A program made the position numbers and the translations under genes. A stretch of DNA of 64,000 nt from Chryseobacterium phocaeense (lineage in GTDB: Bacteria; Bacteroidota; Bacteroidia; Flavobacteriales; Weeksellaceae). The stretch is taken from contig NZ_LT827015.1 in the NCBI RefSeq assembly GCF_900169075.1, forward strand, positions 434,001 to 498,000, given 5' to 3'. Below the pieces are notes generated by a model, which was not told the origin of the DNA, searched no databases, and saw only the letters and a program-made list of their open reading frames with translations. Each line of letters begins with the position of its first letter. Within the stretch, counting starts at the first letter, position 1. Positions 35,708-44,554 of the stretch are shown here, piece after piece.

Positions 35708-36981
35708 TTCTTTTGTAATAGGGTGTGTTCGGTATTAATGTCTATATAGAAGATTCCGTCAATAAAATGGCTCCATGTCTTTTTCTGATCTATTCCCTGA
35801 TTGATTGTGGATACGAATTCTTTTTTCAGTGGTGAGCTTTCAGGAATATTTCTCAGGTCGATAAAAAAATAGGGTGTTTTTGTGTCATGGAATACATTTT
35901 CAATGGCAAATTTGCCGGGCTTATCACCAATACTGCGTTTGGAGTTCTTTTTAGCATACGAAGAAAAATTAATCATATAGGATGCTTTACCATATTTGTT
36001 CCTGATATAGGCTCCCAATGGGAGATAGTTTTTATCATATCGCTCTGCAAACGTATGGATGTTGGCGCACCATACAATGATCTTCCTGTCTTTGTAAACA
36101 GAATCAATCTGATGGATAAGGTTTCTGGCCATCAGCGAGTCACGGAACTGCATACTCGGCATAGATCGGGCTTTGTACTTCCATGATTTAATGAAGTAAT
36201 TCTGCATATCATTAAAATACAGAGCATACATTTTGTTTTCCGGCGTTTTCTCCAGTTTTAAAATCACCTGTTCGAGGCGGGCGATCTCCTGAATGAATTT
36301 TTTCTGATTTCCCTTAAGAACCTTATCAGCCTGCTTTTTGTGTATCAGATCTTCCAGATGATTGATGCCTTTGCTGAACACCGGAAAGCTGTTCAGATCG
36401 ATCTTGTTTTTATTTAAAAAATCTTTCAAAAGCCGAGCACGCTTTCTGTAAAGATTGCTCCCTGTAAGCTGGATGTCAAAGCCCCCGACTTCAATGGGAG
36501 CACCTGAGGTTTTTGTTTTTTGATAATAGCTGATCAAAGGTCTGGATTCCTTGGTTGCTTCCCAGAACCAGTACAGCCCGAGGCCTCCGATAGAATCTGC
36601 CGGAATCTTCATGCTGTGATGATTCATCTCTTCATTCATAATCCAGGTGTCATACCTGCCCGCTTCGTACAGTACGACATTGTAATTCAGGTCTTCATGA
36701 AGGTATCTGATCAGTCTGCTTTTGGCTTGGGAAGTAGCGCCGTCATAGTGGGTATTTTCTCCCAGCATCAAAACCCTGTTGTCTTTCAGGATCGTATCCA
36801 GTACCTTAAGATCACTGTTGTCGGGATAGTCCATAGAAATACTTTTAACCGGATGCTTATAAAGCCGGACTTCGGTAAGTAATTTCTGTTTGTCTTTTTC
36901 TGGAACATCCTCAAAGACCAGTTTGTTCAGAACAAAAGCTGCGATCACAGAAATAATAAAAGCGTAGAATATTTTCTTCAT
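35704..36981 (-). CDS. Erythromycin-esterase-family protein, membrane-anchored or secreted
   Basis: The 425-residue protein has an N-terminal hydrophobic anchor (FYAFIISVIAAFVLNKLVF). Family motifs of the Ere/EreA-like fold follow: LMLGENTHYDGA (catalytic Glu and His positions), a YLHEDLNYNVVLYEA segment, GGFDIQ and IIVWCANIHTFAERYD with LGAYIRNKYG after it. Characterised Ere enzymes hydrolyse macrolide lactones, but most members of this large family have unknown substrates and a resistance function should not be assumed. It is cotranscribed and overlapping with an ABC exporter, so protection against or processing of an exported compound is one possibility. Confidence 0.8.
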   Translation of the reverse strand: MKKIFYAFIISVIAAFVLNKLVFEDVPEKDKQKLLTEVRLYKHPVKSISMDYPDNSDLKVLDTILKDNRVLMLGENTHYDGATSQAKSRLIRYLHEDLNYNVVLYEAGRYDTWIMNEEMNHHSMKIPADSIGGLGLYWFWEATKESRPLISYYQKTKTSGAPIEVGGFDIQLTGSNLYRKRARLLKDFLNKNKIDLNSFPVFSKGINHLEDLIHKKQADKVLKGNQKKFIQEIARLEQVILKLEKTPENKMYALYFNDMQNYFIKSWKYKARSMPSMQFRDSLMARNLIHQIDSVYKDRKIIVWCANIHTFAERYDKNYLPLGAYIRNKYGKASYMINFSSYAKKNSKRSIGDKPGKFAIENVFHDTKTPYFFIDLRNIPESSPLKKEFVSTINQGIDQKKTWSHFIDGIFYIDINTEHTLLQKK

Positions 36982-37306
36982 ATTAATTTATTTGTGATAT
37001 TGTGTTTCTTATGATAGGTGTGTTATTAATAATAATTGTTACTCTTTGGTGTGAATTATTTACATAAATGACGAAAATAATACCAATGAAAAGAAAATGA
37101 CGAATTGTCATAAGGGTTCATTAAGAATAGGGCTGTTTTTTAATTGCTGAATCCAATCGGATGTTAAAAGCTTATTGATTAATCCTTCTTTCAGTTTTTT
37201 GAATGACAAAACGTAAGTTACTCCGAGATCTGGTTGTGAAAATTATAAATTAAATTTTCAAAATAATAATAAAAAATACCACAAATAGATAATTTTTAGT
37301 TGATTA
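36982..37306. other. Intergenic DNA upstream of the Ere-like operon
   Basis: AT-rich, with no gene visible. It should contain the promoter of the minus-strand operon; the nearest match is TATTTTCG on the minus strand near 37073-37080 (7 of 8 to TAnnTTTG, low certainty). Confidence 0.4.
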
Positions 37307-37337
37307 TTTGAAGATCCGCAGGAAAGATATATTTTTG
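37307..37337 (+). promoter_or_regulatory. Full-consensus Bacteroidota promoter
   Basis: TTTG at 37307-37310, a 19-nt spacer and TATTTTTG at 37330-37337 match both elements and the ideal spacing. Transcription would begin near 37343, giving a leader of about 300 nt ahead of the RCC1-repeat gene. Confidence 0.7.
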
Positions 37338-37348
37338 TAAAACGTAAC

Positions 37349-37402
37349 ATGAAAAAGAAATGTGTTTTCATGTTGTTTAATAAAAAACTAATTATACCAT
37401 GA
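37349..37402 (+). CDS. Possible 17-residue leader ORF
   Basis: ATG a few bases after the predicted transcription start encodes MKKKCVFMLFNKKLIIP and ends TGA overlapping the next ATG. It could be a leader peptide or chance. Confidence 0.25.
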   Translation: MKKKCVFMLFNKKLIIP

Positions 37403-37440
37403 AAACAACTACCCAGAATTTTATTATCCCACCAAACTGA
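37399..37440 (+). CDS. Possible 13-residue leader ORF
   Basis: Encodes MKTTTQNFIIPPN, starting at an ATGA overlap with the previous mini-ORF. The Pro-Pro near the stop could stall ribosomes, which is speculative. Confidence 0.25.
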   Translation: MKTTTQNFIIPPN

Positions 37441-37646
37441 TTGTTTCCAACAATTAAAACCACCATCAATCCAGCAGATTTCTTCAAAAGATAAGGCTTT
37501 GTATAAACTGATATAACAAAGTCAATTTTGAAGCAGAATTTTTATGGAATTAATAAACCATATAAAAGCATCTGAACCGAAAAACTAAACGAATAAGAAA
37601 ATTATTATTAAACTTAACTATGAAAAGAATTATTTTATTTAAAACC

Positions 37647-40163
37647 ATGAAAAAATTTTATTTTTTACTATTAATTTTTATCTCACTTTCCGTATTTGCG
37701 CAAACATATAGTTATACCACGTACAATACGTCCAATTCTGCAATAGGAAGTGATTATATTGCTGACATTAAAACGGATCCCAATGGACTATTATGGTTGG
37801 CTACTTACAACGGTATTTCTACTTTTAACGGAACTACTTTTACCAACTATAATACGACGAACTCCGGTATTGCATCTAATGCAATTTTAAAAATTGAAAT
37901 TGATGGTCAGAACAGAAAGTGGATCGCGTCTCAGTTTAACGGGATCATCCTTTATAACGGCACAACTTGGATTAATTATACATCCTCCAATTCGGGACTT
38001 CCCAGTAATGAAATCATCGACATCGCAGTTGACGGACAAAATAATCTTTGGGTAATAACATCTGCGGGACTTACCAAATTCAATGGTACCAGCTGGACAA
38101 CGTATAACTCAGTATCGAATATGAACTCAGTTGCAACTGATAGTAATAATGGTGTTTGGGTTACAAATGGGGGAGTGTTATACAAATTTAATGGTACTGA
38201 TTTTGACTTTATAGCACAGGGAACTGAAAAAATATTGAGAATAGCAAACAACACCATTTATGTAAAAGGCTCTGATAGTTTAATTACTTTAACAACAGGT
38301 GGAACTAATATTGCGTTCAATGATCAAAATAATTCCTGTCTTGCAGGATACAATCCAAATGCATTAGATGTTGACAGTAATAGTAAAGTATGGATCGGAT
38401 TTAACGGTGCAGGGTTACAGAATTTTACAAACTGTACGACCTATACTAAAGCAAATACAAATTTTGGTTTACCTGATGATTACTTTAGTGCAGTAAGAAC
38501 AGGATCTTCAGGAACTATCTGGCTGGGAACATTGCAGCTTGGTCTGGTAAAAATGGCGCCAGGCACGGCAGTTTGTAATCCTCCAACTCAGATGTATCCT
38601 TCTAATATTACTTCTACATCAGCTACTCTTAACTGGCAGCCTTCAACATCAGCACCTAATGGTGGGTATAATTATGTTTACAGCACCAGTCCGACCATGA
38701 CAGGCTCGGCTACTGCTACTGCTTCTACCACTGCAGATCTTGCCAATTTACTACCTAACACAACGTATTATTGGTGGGTTGCTGCAAATTGCATCTCCAG
38801 TCAAAGTATCTGGGCTCCGGGAGGGTCTTTTACAACGCTTTCTAACCAGACTGGCTGTTGGAAAACTGTAAGTGCAGGCACTTTTCATTCATTAGGTATA
38901 AAAACGGATGGAACCCTTTGGGCCTGGGGTAATAATAGCAATGGTCAATTGGGTGATGGAACTAATAATAACAGAAATAACCCGGTTCAGATAGGGACAG
39001 CTGCAGATTGGAAAAAAGTTTTTGCAGCTGAGAAATATAGTGTTGCTATTAAAACAGATGGAACACTTTGGGCCTGGGGATATAATCAGTTTGGGTTTTT
39101 AGGAGACGGAACCACCACTAACAGAACAATCCCCACAAAAATAGGGACGGCTACTGACTGGGAAGATATTTCAGTTGGAGACAGTCATAATTTAGGTTTA
39201 AAATCAAACGGAAGTCTTTGGGCGTGGGGAATGAACATAAACGGAGGCCTGGGAGATGGGACAACTACCGAAAAACTCGTGCCTATTCAAATAGGAACGG
39301 CAACCAATTGGAAAAGTATTGCCGCAGGTAATTACTATTCTGTAGCAATAAAGACAGACGGAACCCTTTGGGCCTGGGGGTATAATGGTCATGGGCAGTT
39401 AGGCGATGGCACTCTTACTCAGCGTATTTTGCCTAAACAGATAGGAACTGATACCAACTGGGCAGAGGTATCCACCGGAGATTCACATACTGTAGCCAGA
39501 AAAGCAAATGGCCTTCTTTACACTTGGGGATATAACGGATCCGGACAGTTAGCGGATGGAACGGCCATTAGCAGATCAATCCCCTTTTTAGCAGCCGATG
39601 GAATTCAAAAAGTTATTACAGGTGGTTTTAATACTATTGCCATAACTACATCCGGAACTGTGATTGCCTGTGGAAATAATACCACAGGATCGTTTGGTAA
39701 CAATACTTCTACAAGCTCTTCAAATTGGGTGAGCTTAGGAACCAATTCTCATATGGTAATTTCTACAGGGGGATGGCATACTTTATCTTTAAATAATGAT
39801 GGGCTCTTGAGAGCATCAGGCTCCAATAACCACGGTCAAATTGGTGATGGCACTAATGTTCAAAAACTTACATTTATCCAGCTTGTATGTCCTGTAAGTA
39901 ATTTGGACGTAGAAGAAATATCAGTAGCTTCTGATAATCTAAAGGTTTTCCCGAATCCGGTGCAGGATTATCTTAATGTTTCGTTTGATAAAAATATCAT
40001 GTCCGTACTGGTTTACAATGCAGCCGGACAAGAGGTTCTTGTTAAAGTTATCAACGATAGTAAGGGAAAGGTAGATTTTTCTAATTTAACCTCAGGTATC
40101 TATATGGTAAAAGTAAATGCTGCCGGCAACATAGTAAAAACGGTAAAAGTTATCAAAAGATAG
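37647..40163 (+). CDS. Secreted propeller / fibronectin III / RCC1-repeat protein with T9SS sorting domain
   Basis: The start is taken at 37647 ([13 protein letters not shown], signal peptide ending FAQ); an in-frame ATG at 37620 would add nine residues. The domains in order are a beta-propeller of 'two-component regulator' type (about 20-310; [29 protein letters not shown]), a fibronectin III-like domain (about 315-400; [19 protein letters not shown]) and at least six RCC1 repeats (about 410-745) with the signature [17 protein letters not shown] and GQLGDGT. The type A T9SS C-terminal domain begins [11 protein letters not shown]. It should be exported by the type IX system and attached to or released from the surface. 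Its ligand is unknown. It stands alone behind a strong promoter and before a strong terminator. Confidence 0.88.
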   Translation: MKKFYFLLLIFISLSVFAQTYSYTTYNTSNSAIGSDYIADIKTDPNGLLWLATYNGISTFNGTTFTNYNTTNSGIASNAILKIEIDGQNRKWIASQFNGIILYNGTTWINYTSSNSGLPSNEIIDIAVDGQNNLWVITSAGLTKFNGTSWTTYNSVSNMNSVATDSNNGVWVTNGGVLYKFNGTDFDFIAQGTEKILRIANNTIYVKGSDSLITLTTGGTNIAFNDQNNSCLAGYNPNALDVDSNSKVWIGFNGAGLQNFTNCTTYTKANTNFGLPDDYFSAVRTGSSGTIWLGTLQLGLVKMAPGTAVCNPPTQMYPSNITSTSATLNWQPSTSAPNGGYNYVYSTSPTMTGSATATASTTADLANLLPNTTYYWWVAANCISSQSIWAPGGSFTTLSNQTGCWKTVSAGTFHSLGIKTDGTLWAWGNNSNGQLGDGTNNNRNNPVQIGTAADWKKVFAAEKYSVAIKTDGTLWAWGYNQFGFLGDGTTTNRTIPTKIGTATDWEDISVGDSHNLGLKSNGSLWAWGMNINGGLGDGTTTEKLVPIQIGTATNWKSIAAGNYYSVAIKTDGTLWAWGYNGHGQLGDGTLTQRILPKQIGTDTNWAEVSTGDSHTVARKANGLLYTWGYNGSGQLADGTAISRSIPFLAADGIQKVITGGFNTIAITTSGTVIACGNNTTGSFGNNTSTSSSNWVSLGTNSHMVISTGGWHTLSLNNDGLLRASGSNNHGQIGDGTNVQKLTFIQLVCPVSNLDVEEISVASDNLKVFPNPVQDYLNVSFDKNIMSVLVYNAAGQEVLVKVINDSKGKVDFSNLTSGIYMVKVNAAGNIVKTVKVIKR

Positions 40164-40269
40164 AAAAGTAATAATGTAAAAGTAGAGTAAGAGAGATTAA
40201 TTCTATTCCGGGAGCTCAAAAAGATTTAATTGTTGCACTGGAATATATAGCTGCTCTTCTTAAAAATTT

Positions 40270-40300
40270 AGCCCTGACTCTTAGTCAGGGCTATTTTTTA
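40270..40300 (+). terminator. Rho-independent terminator after the RCC1-repeat gene
   Basis: A perfect 10-bp stem AGCCCTGACT / AGTCAGGGCT with a 3-nt loop and a T-rich tail. Confidence 0.9.
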
Positions 40301-40453
40301 TGTAATTACCATGGAAAGTACTGTAATCAATGCTTTTCTCGTCCTTTATGCAGATAATGTTCAAACGATTTTGCTTATCTATAGAAAATCATGGATCAGG
40401 AATAAAAACTATGCCTTATCCAGGTTAGTTTTTCTGAGATGGTTATAAAACAA

Positions 40454-40483
40454 AAAAGACTTCACATATCTGTAAAGTCTTTT
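40454..40483 (-). terminator. Terminator of the tRNA-Ser/Pro/Arg operon
   Basis: AAAAGACTT / AAGTCTTTT hairpin directly downstream of tRNA-Arg; on the minus strand it ends in T6. A near copy lies at 15352-15381. Confidence 0.75.
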
Positions 40484-40488
40484 ATAAG

Positions 40489-40562
40489 TGAGCGCGAAAG
40501 GATTCGAACCTTTGACCGTCTGCTTAGAAGGCAGATGCTCTATCCAGCTGAGCTACGCACCC
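40489..40562 (-). tRNA. tRNA-Arg (anticodon TCT), second copy
   Basis: Same 74-nt sequence as at 33613-33686. Third gene of a Ser-Pro-Arg minus-strand cluster. Confidence 0.93.
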
Positions 40563-40594
40563 ATTAAGTAATTTTGAAAAAATTAATAAAACAG

Positions 40595-40669
40595 TCGGGG
40601 CGGCAGGATTCGAACCTGCGACCTCCTGGTCCCAAACCAGGCGCGATGACCGGACTACGCTACGCCCCG
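40595..40669 (-). tRNA. tRNA-Pro (anticodon TGG), second copy
   Basis: Same 75-nt sequence as at 33719-33793; same 32-nt spacing to tRNA-Arg. Confidence 0.93.
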
Positions 40670-40699
40670 AAGTGTATATGATAGGATAAGAAAAAATAG

Positions 40700-40784
40700 C
40701 GGAGGGTAAGGGATTCGAACCCTTGCGACACTTTCGCGTCGACAGTTTAGCAAACTGCTCCATTAACCACTCTGGCAACCCTCC
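40700..40784 (-). tRNA. tRNA-Ser (anticodon GCT)
   Basis: An 85-nt class II tRNA: acceptor GGAGGGT / ACCCTCC, anticodon loop with GCT between CAGTT and AACTG, a long variable arm (GACGCGAAAGTGTC) and T arm AAGGG TTCGAAT CCCTT. Only this cluster copy has it. Confidence 0.93.
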
Positions 40785-40828
40785 TTTTCTCTTATTTTTT
40801 AATGATCGTTGTTCCGTTATTGCGAGTG

Positions 40829-40860
40829 CAAATATAGAACAGATTTCTTTATTTACCAAA
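40829..40860 (-). promoter_or_regulatory. Promoter of the tRNA-Ser/Pro/Arg operon
   Basis: On the minus strand TTTG (40860-40857), a 20-nt spacer and TATATTTG (40836-40829), followed by CACTCGC. Both Bacteroidota elements are present. Confidence 0.75.
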
Positions 40861-40882
40861 TAAAATTCAAGAAAAATTTGCG

Positions 40883-40890
40883 TATTTTTG
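40883..40890 (+). promoter_or_regulatory. -7 promoter element for the amidase gene
   Basis: TATTTTTG fits TAnnTTTG, 30 nt before the start, divergent from the tRNA promoter. Confidence 0.45.
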
Positions 40891-40919
40891 AGGGAATAAA
40901 TGATTAAAAAAATAAACGA

Positions 40920-41945
40920 ATGCGTAAGACATTATATATCATCGGATTAAGTACACTTGTTTTTTCATGTACTCCCCAGCAAAATGTAAAAAAAAGTACG
41001 TACAAGCCGAAAGCCCCGGTATCACAGGCAAAAACGGCAGTTAAAACCACAACAGCTGAGACTCCGAAACCTAAAATTACAAATGAGCGTGGCGTAGAAT
41101 TTTTTACAACCAATATAGCTGATGCTACGAAAAATGATAACACTATAAGCTATGGTTCCATCGTCTCTGCAAAACCGGCCGGATATAAAGTAGTTAAGAC
41201 CTATTTCCCCGCTGTAGGACAAAATTTCAGACAGCGTTATCTGATCTTGCATTATACGGCTCTCCCGGACGATAAATCTATTGCCGTCCTTACCCAACAA
41301 GGGGTAAGTGCTCATTACCTGGTAAATAATACCGGAGATAATGAAATTTACCAGCTGGTTGATGAAAACAAACGTTCTTATCATGCAGGAGTAAGTAACT
41401 GGAGAAATGATAAAAACCTTAACGATACTTCCATAGGAATTGAAATTGTTAATACAGGCTATACATCGGATGCCACGGGGAAGAAAATTTTTGCGTCTTT
41501 CAGTGATGACCAGGTGAAAAAAGTGGCTGCTCTGGCTAAAGATATTATCAGCAGATATCAGATTCCGGCTACCAATGTGCTGGCTCATTCAGATATTGCA
41601 CCGACAAGAAAGCAGGATCCGGGACCTATGTTTCCATGGAAAAAACTGTATGATCAGTACCAGATTGGAATGTGGTATGACGAAACGTCAAAACAGAATT
41701 TTCTTGCTGTAGCACAGGAAGAAGTTCCGTTAAAATATAACGATCCGTCATTCATCTTCCTTGTTCAGACTGCTTTACAGAAATTCGGGTATTATATGGA
41801 TCTGAGCGGGAAATGGGATGATGCCACAAAAAGAACCATCGAAGCTTTACAGTATCATTTCCGTCCGCAGAATTACGATGGAATTATGGATGCAGAAACA
41901 TGGGCGATTTTACAGTCTTTAAACCAGAAATATCCGGCGAAATAA
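40920..41945 (+). CDS. N-acetylmuramoyl-L-alanine amidase lipoprotein (Amidase_2 plus peptidoglycan-binding domain)
   Basis: The 341-residue protein has a lipoprotein signal (lipobox ending VFSC, Cys17) and a Lys/Pro/Thr-rich linker. An AmpD-type amidase domain (about 95-240) follows with the zinc-ligand positions in LILHYTALPD and LAHSDIAPTRKQDPG plus the SIGIEIVNTG stretch. A peptidoglycan-binding type 1 domain (about 265-335; FLVQTALQKFGYYMDLSGKWD) ends the protein. It cleaves the MurNAc-L-Ala bond in peptidoglycan or muropeptides from the inner face of the outer membrane. It is followed by a terminator. Confidence 0.92.
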   Translation: MRKTLYIIGLSTLVFSCTPQQNVKKSTYKPKAPVSQAKTAVKTTTAETPKPKITNERGVEFFTTNIADATKNDNTISYGSIVSAKPAGYKVVKTYFPAVGQNFRQRYLILHYTALPDDKSIAVLTQQGVSAHYLVNNTGDNEIYQLVDENKRSYHAGVSNWRNDKNLNDTSIGIEIVNTGYTSDATGKKIFASFSDDQVKKVAALAKDIISRYQIPATNVLAHSDIAPTRKQDPGPMFPWKKLYDQYQIGMWYDETSKQNFLAVAQEEVPLKYNDPSFIFLVQTALQKFGYYMDLSGKWDDATKRTIEALQYHFRPQNYDGIMDAETWAILQSLNQKYPAK

Positions 41946-41950
41946 CTTCT

Positions 41951-41976
41951 AAAACGCATCGGAACGATGCGTTTTT
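41951..41976 (+). terminator. Rho-independent terminator after the amidase gene
   Basis: AAACGCATC / GATGCGTTT, 9-bp stem with a 5-nt loop and T run, between the amidase and aspA. Confidence 0.8.
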
Positions 41977-42016
41977 GCTATATTTAAAAAATCAAAAAAC
42001 AGTTAAATTATCTGTA

Positions 42017-43417
42017 ATGGAAAATTTCAGAAAAGAAAGCGATCTGCTGGGCGAACTCAATGTGCCTGCAGATGCATATTACGGGGTTCAGACGCAGAGA
42101 GCGATCAATAACTTCAAGATCTCAGGACAGCTTTTGTCATCCTATCCGGATTTTATCAAAGGTCTGGCTTTTGTAAAAAAAGCTGCCGCAAAAACCAATT
42201 ATGAGTTAGGTCTGCTTGAAGAAAATCTTTATTTCAAAATAGCAGAAGCCTGTGATGAGATTGCAGACGGAAAATACCACGAACAGTTTCCTGTAGATAT
42301 GATCCAAGGTGGCGCCGGAACGTCAATCAATATGAATGCGAACGAAGTAATCGCCAATATTGTTTTAGAAAAACTGGGGAAAAATAAAGGGGAATATGAA
42401 TTCTGTTCACCGAACGACCATATCAACCTTTCCCAGTCCACCAACGATGCCTATCCTACAGCGATCAAAATGGGATTGCTGCACATGAATATCGGACTTG
42501 TTGAGAAACTTGAGAAAATTGTGGAAGCTTTCCGTGCCAAAGGAAAAGAATTTCATGATGTGATCAAAATGGGGCGTACCCAGCTTCAGGACGCTGTTCC
42601 AATGACTTTGGGACAGGAATTTGAAGCTTATGCAGCGACTCTGGAAGAAGATATTTCCAAATTAAATAATAATGCGAACCTTTTTGTAGAGGTTAATATG
42701 GGGGCAACTGCCATCGGTACAGGACTCAATGCTCCGGTTGGTTATGCTGCACTTTGTGCTAAAAATCTGGCCCAGATTACAGGCTTTCCTGTTGTTTCAG
42801 CACCGGATCTTGTAGAAGCAACGCCGGATACAGGTTCTTATGTAATTTACTCTTCCGCTACAAAACGTCTTGCCGTAAAGCTTTCAAAAATCTGTAATGA
42901 TTTAAGACTGCTTTCTTCAGGTCCAAGAGCTGGATTGTTCGAAATCAATCTTCCTCCGATGCAGCCGGGATCGTCTATTATGCCCGGAAAAGTAAATCCT
43001 GTGATTCCGGAAGTGGTGAATCAGGTTTGTTTTAAAGTATTCGGAAACGATCTTACCGTAACATTTGCGGCAGAAGCAGGGCAGTTACAGCTTAATGTAA
43101 TGGAGCCCGTACTTTCCCACGCCATTATGGAAAATATCAATTTCCTTTGCAATGCACTGGATACCCTTCGCGATAAGTGTGTGACCGGTATTACAGCGAA
43201 TAAAGAGATCTGCCTGAATATGGTAAAACACAGCATCGGTATTGTAACGGCGCTTAACCCATACATTGGTTATAAAAAGTCGACGGAGATTGCAAAAGAA
43301 GCTCTCGAAACCGGGAACAGCGTGTACAATCTCGTTTTGGAGAAAGGAGTTCTTTCCCAGGAAAAGCTGGATGAAATCCTGGATCCTAAAAACATGCTGA
43401 AACCGCACAATAAATAA
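42017..43417 (+). CDS. aspA: Aspartate ammonia-lyase
   Basis: The ATG at 42017 gives MENFRKESDLLGELNVPADAYYG, the conserved aspartase N-terminus; the frame is open upstream through the terminator but that part is not coding. The 466-residue protein shows the fumarase/aspartase superfamily features: GRTQLQDAVP, SSNDAYPT-like segment (SQSTNDAYPTA) and the signature GSSIMPGKVNP containing the catalytic loop Ser. It converts L-aspartate to fumarate and ammonia in the cytosol. Monocistronic, with a hairpin downstream. Confidence 0.95.
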   Translation: MENFRKESDLLGELNVPADAYYGVQTQRAINNFKISGQLLSSYPDFIKGLAFVKKAAAKTNYELGLLEENLYFKIAEACDEIADGKYHEQFPVDMIQGGAGTSINMNANEVIANIVLEKLGKNKGEYEFCSPNDHINLSQSTNDAYPTAIKMGLLHMNIGLVEKLEKIVEAFRAKGKEFHDVIKMGRTQLQDAVPMTLGQEFEAYAATLEEDISKLNNNANLFVEVNMGATAIGTGLNAPVGYAALCAKNLAQITGFPVVSAPDLVEATPDTGSYVIYSSATKRLAVKLSKICNDLRLLSSGPRAGLFEINLPPMQPGSSIMPGKVNPVIPEVVNQVCFKVFGNDLTVTFAAEAGQLQLNVMEPVLSHAIMENINFLCNALDTLRDKCVTGITANKEICLNMVKHSIGIVTALNPYIGYKKSTEIAKEALETGNSVYNLVLEKGVLSQEKLDEILDPKNMLKPHNK

Positions 43418-43430
43418 AATTCTTAATGAT

Positions 43431-43484
43431 AAATGACAAGTGATGAATAATCATATATTTCAAAAATTCATCACTTGTCATTTT
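43431..43484 (+). terminator. Long perfect hairpin after aspA
   Basis: AAATGACAAGTGATGAAT and its exact complement form an 18-bp stem around a 17-nt loop, followed by TTTT. It probably ends the aspA transcript. TCATCAC words continue beyond it. Confidence 0.6.
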
Positions 43485-43518
43485 CATCACCTATTACTCA
43501 TCACTCATAAATAAATCC

Positions 43519-44373
43519 GTGAGGTTTTTAATCATCATTCCTGCCCATAACGAAGAAGAAAATCTTCCGTTCACCCTCGATTCTTTGCAACAGCAGCGCT
43601 TTAAAAATTTTAAAGCTGTGGTTGTTAATGACGGTTCTACAGACAGAACATCAGAAGTGATCACGAAATATACAGAGGCAGATCCCCGTTTTGAAACCTT
43701 AGATCTTGAAAAATCTGCCCATCAGCCGGGTTCTAAAGTGGTTCATGCATTTAAAAGCGGACTGCAAACCCAGAATACGGATGAGTTTGATATCATCTGT
43801 AAGTTTGATGCAGACATTATCCTTCCCGAAAATTATCTGGAGACAATAGAGCGGGCCTTTATCGCTAATCCTGAATACGGGCTTGTTGGCGGCTTGCTGT
43901 ATGTAGAAAAAGAAGGAAGCTGGGTGTATGAGGGAAATTCAAATAAGCATCATGTGCGTGGACCTTTGAAGGCCTATCGCAAAGCATGTTTTGAACAGAT
44001 TGGAGGTTTAAGGGAAACATTAGGTTGGGATAATATTGATTCCATTCTATTGGAAAATCTGGGCTGGAAAGAAGTTGTAATCCCTGAACTGCATGTGAAA
44101 CTGATCAAGGTGAAAGGTGCAGACTACACGATACGACCTGCAGATTATTATGGCCGGTATTTTTACTTTCTGGGACTGAACAGGATGATGGCCTATATCG
44201 CCTCTTCAAAAGAAGCTGCAAAAGCTGGATCTGTACCTTTTTTCTTTAAAATCATCAGCGCTTATGAATCCTGCAAAACAAATAAATTGGAGCTGAAAAT
44301 ATCAAAAGAGGAACAGAAAAGCATTAATCATAAAAGATGGAAAATGCTGAAGAAGAAATGGCTGAAGATGTAG
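43519..44373 (+). CDS. Family 2 glycosyltransferase
   Basis: The 284-residue protein uses a GTG start (GTG AGG TTT), since no ATG lies near the conserved N-terminus RFLIIIPAHNEEENL. It has the GT-A motifs: VVVNDGSTDRT, the metal-binding DAD in CKFDADIIL and the acceptor region GGLRETLGWDNID. It transfers a sugar from a nucleotide donor to a lipid-linked or surface glycan. It lies first in a group with another glycosyltransferase, a flippase and a methyltransferase that suggest surface-polysaccharide assembly. Confidence 0.9.
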   Translation: MRFLIIIPAHNEEENLPFTLDSLQQQRFKNFKAVVVNDGSTDRTSEVITKYTEADPRFETLDLEKSAHQPGSKVVHAFKSGLQTQNTDEFDIICKFDADIILPENYLETIERAFIANPEYGLVGGLLYVEKEGSWVYEGNSNKHHVRGPLKAYRKACFEQIGGLRETLGWDNIDSILLENLGWKEVVIPELHVKLIKVKGADYTIRPADYYGRYFYFLGLNRMMAYIASSKEAAKAGSVPFFFKIISAYESCKTNKLELKISKEEQKSINHKRWKMLKKKWLKM

Positions 44374-44460
44374 TATATCGGCGAAAAAGCGAAAAGGCAA
44401 ATTTGCAAAAAACTTATCGTAAATTTTATCAAAAAAAGTTCCGCATTCAAACAGAGGTTT

Positions 44461-44468
44461 TACCTTTG
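44461..44468 (+). promoter_or_regulatory. -7 promoter element abutting the TAAACCC repeat
   Basis: TACCTTTG fits TAnnTTTG and ends 1 nt before the first repeat unit, so transcription would start inside the repeat. The -33 element is poor (GTTCCG near 44438). Confidence 0.55.
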
Positions 44469-44469
44469 C

Positions 44470-44553
44470 TAAACCCTAAACCCTAAACCCTAAACCCTAA
44501 ACCCTAAACCCTAAACCCTAAACCCTAAACCCTAAACCCTAAACCCTAAACCC
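44470..44553 (+). repeat. (TAAACCC)x12 perfect heptanucleotide repeat
   Basis: Exactly twelve perfect units fill the space between the -7 element and the TTG start codon of the next gene. The unit is the same as the plant-type telomere repeat (CCCTAAA). Every frame contains stop codons, so it is a leader, not coding sequence. Slippage would change the leader length in steps of 7 nt. Confidence 0.97.
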
Positions 44554-44554
44554 T

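Noticed and set aside
35704..36981. Confirmed macrolide resistance gene
   Set aside because: Only family-level motifs are visible; most family members have unknown substrates.
44470..44553. CRISPR array or telomere contamination from plant DNA
   Set aside because: There are no spacers, and the repeat is flanked on both sides by ordinary bacterial genes and abuts a bacterial promoter element, so it is a simple heptamer repeat.
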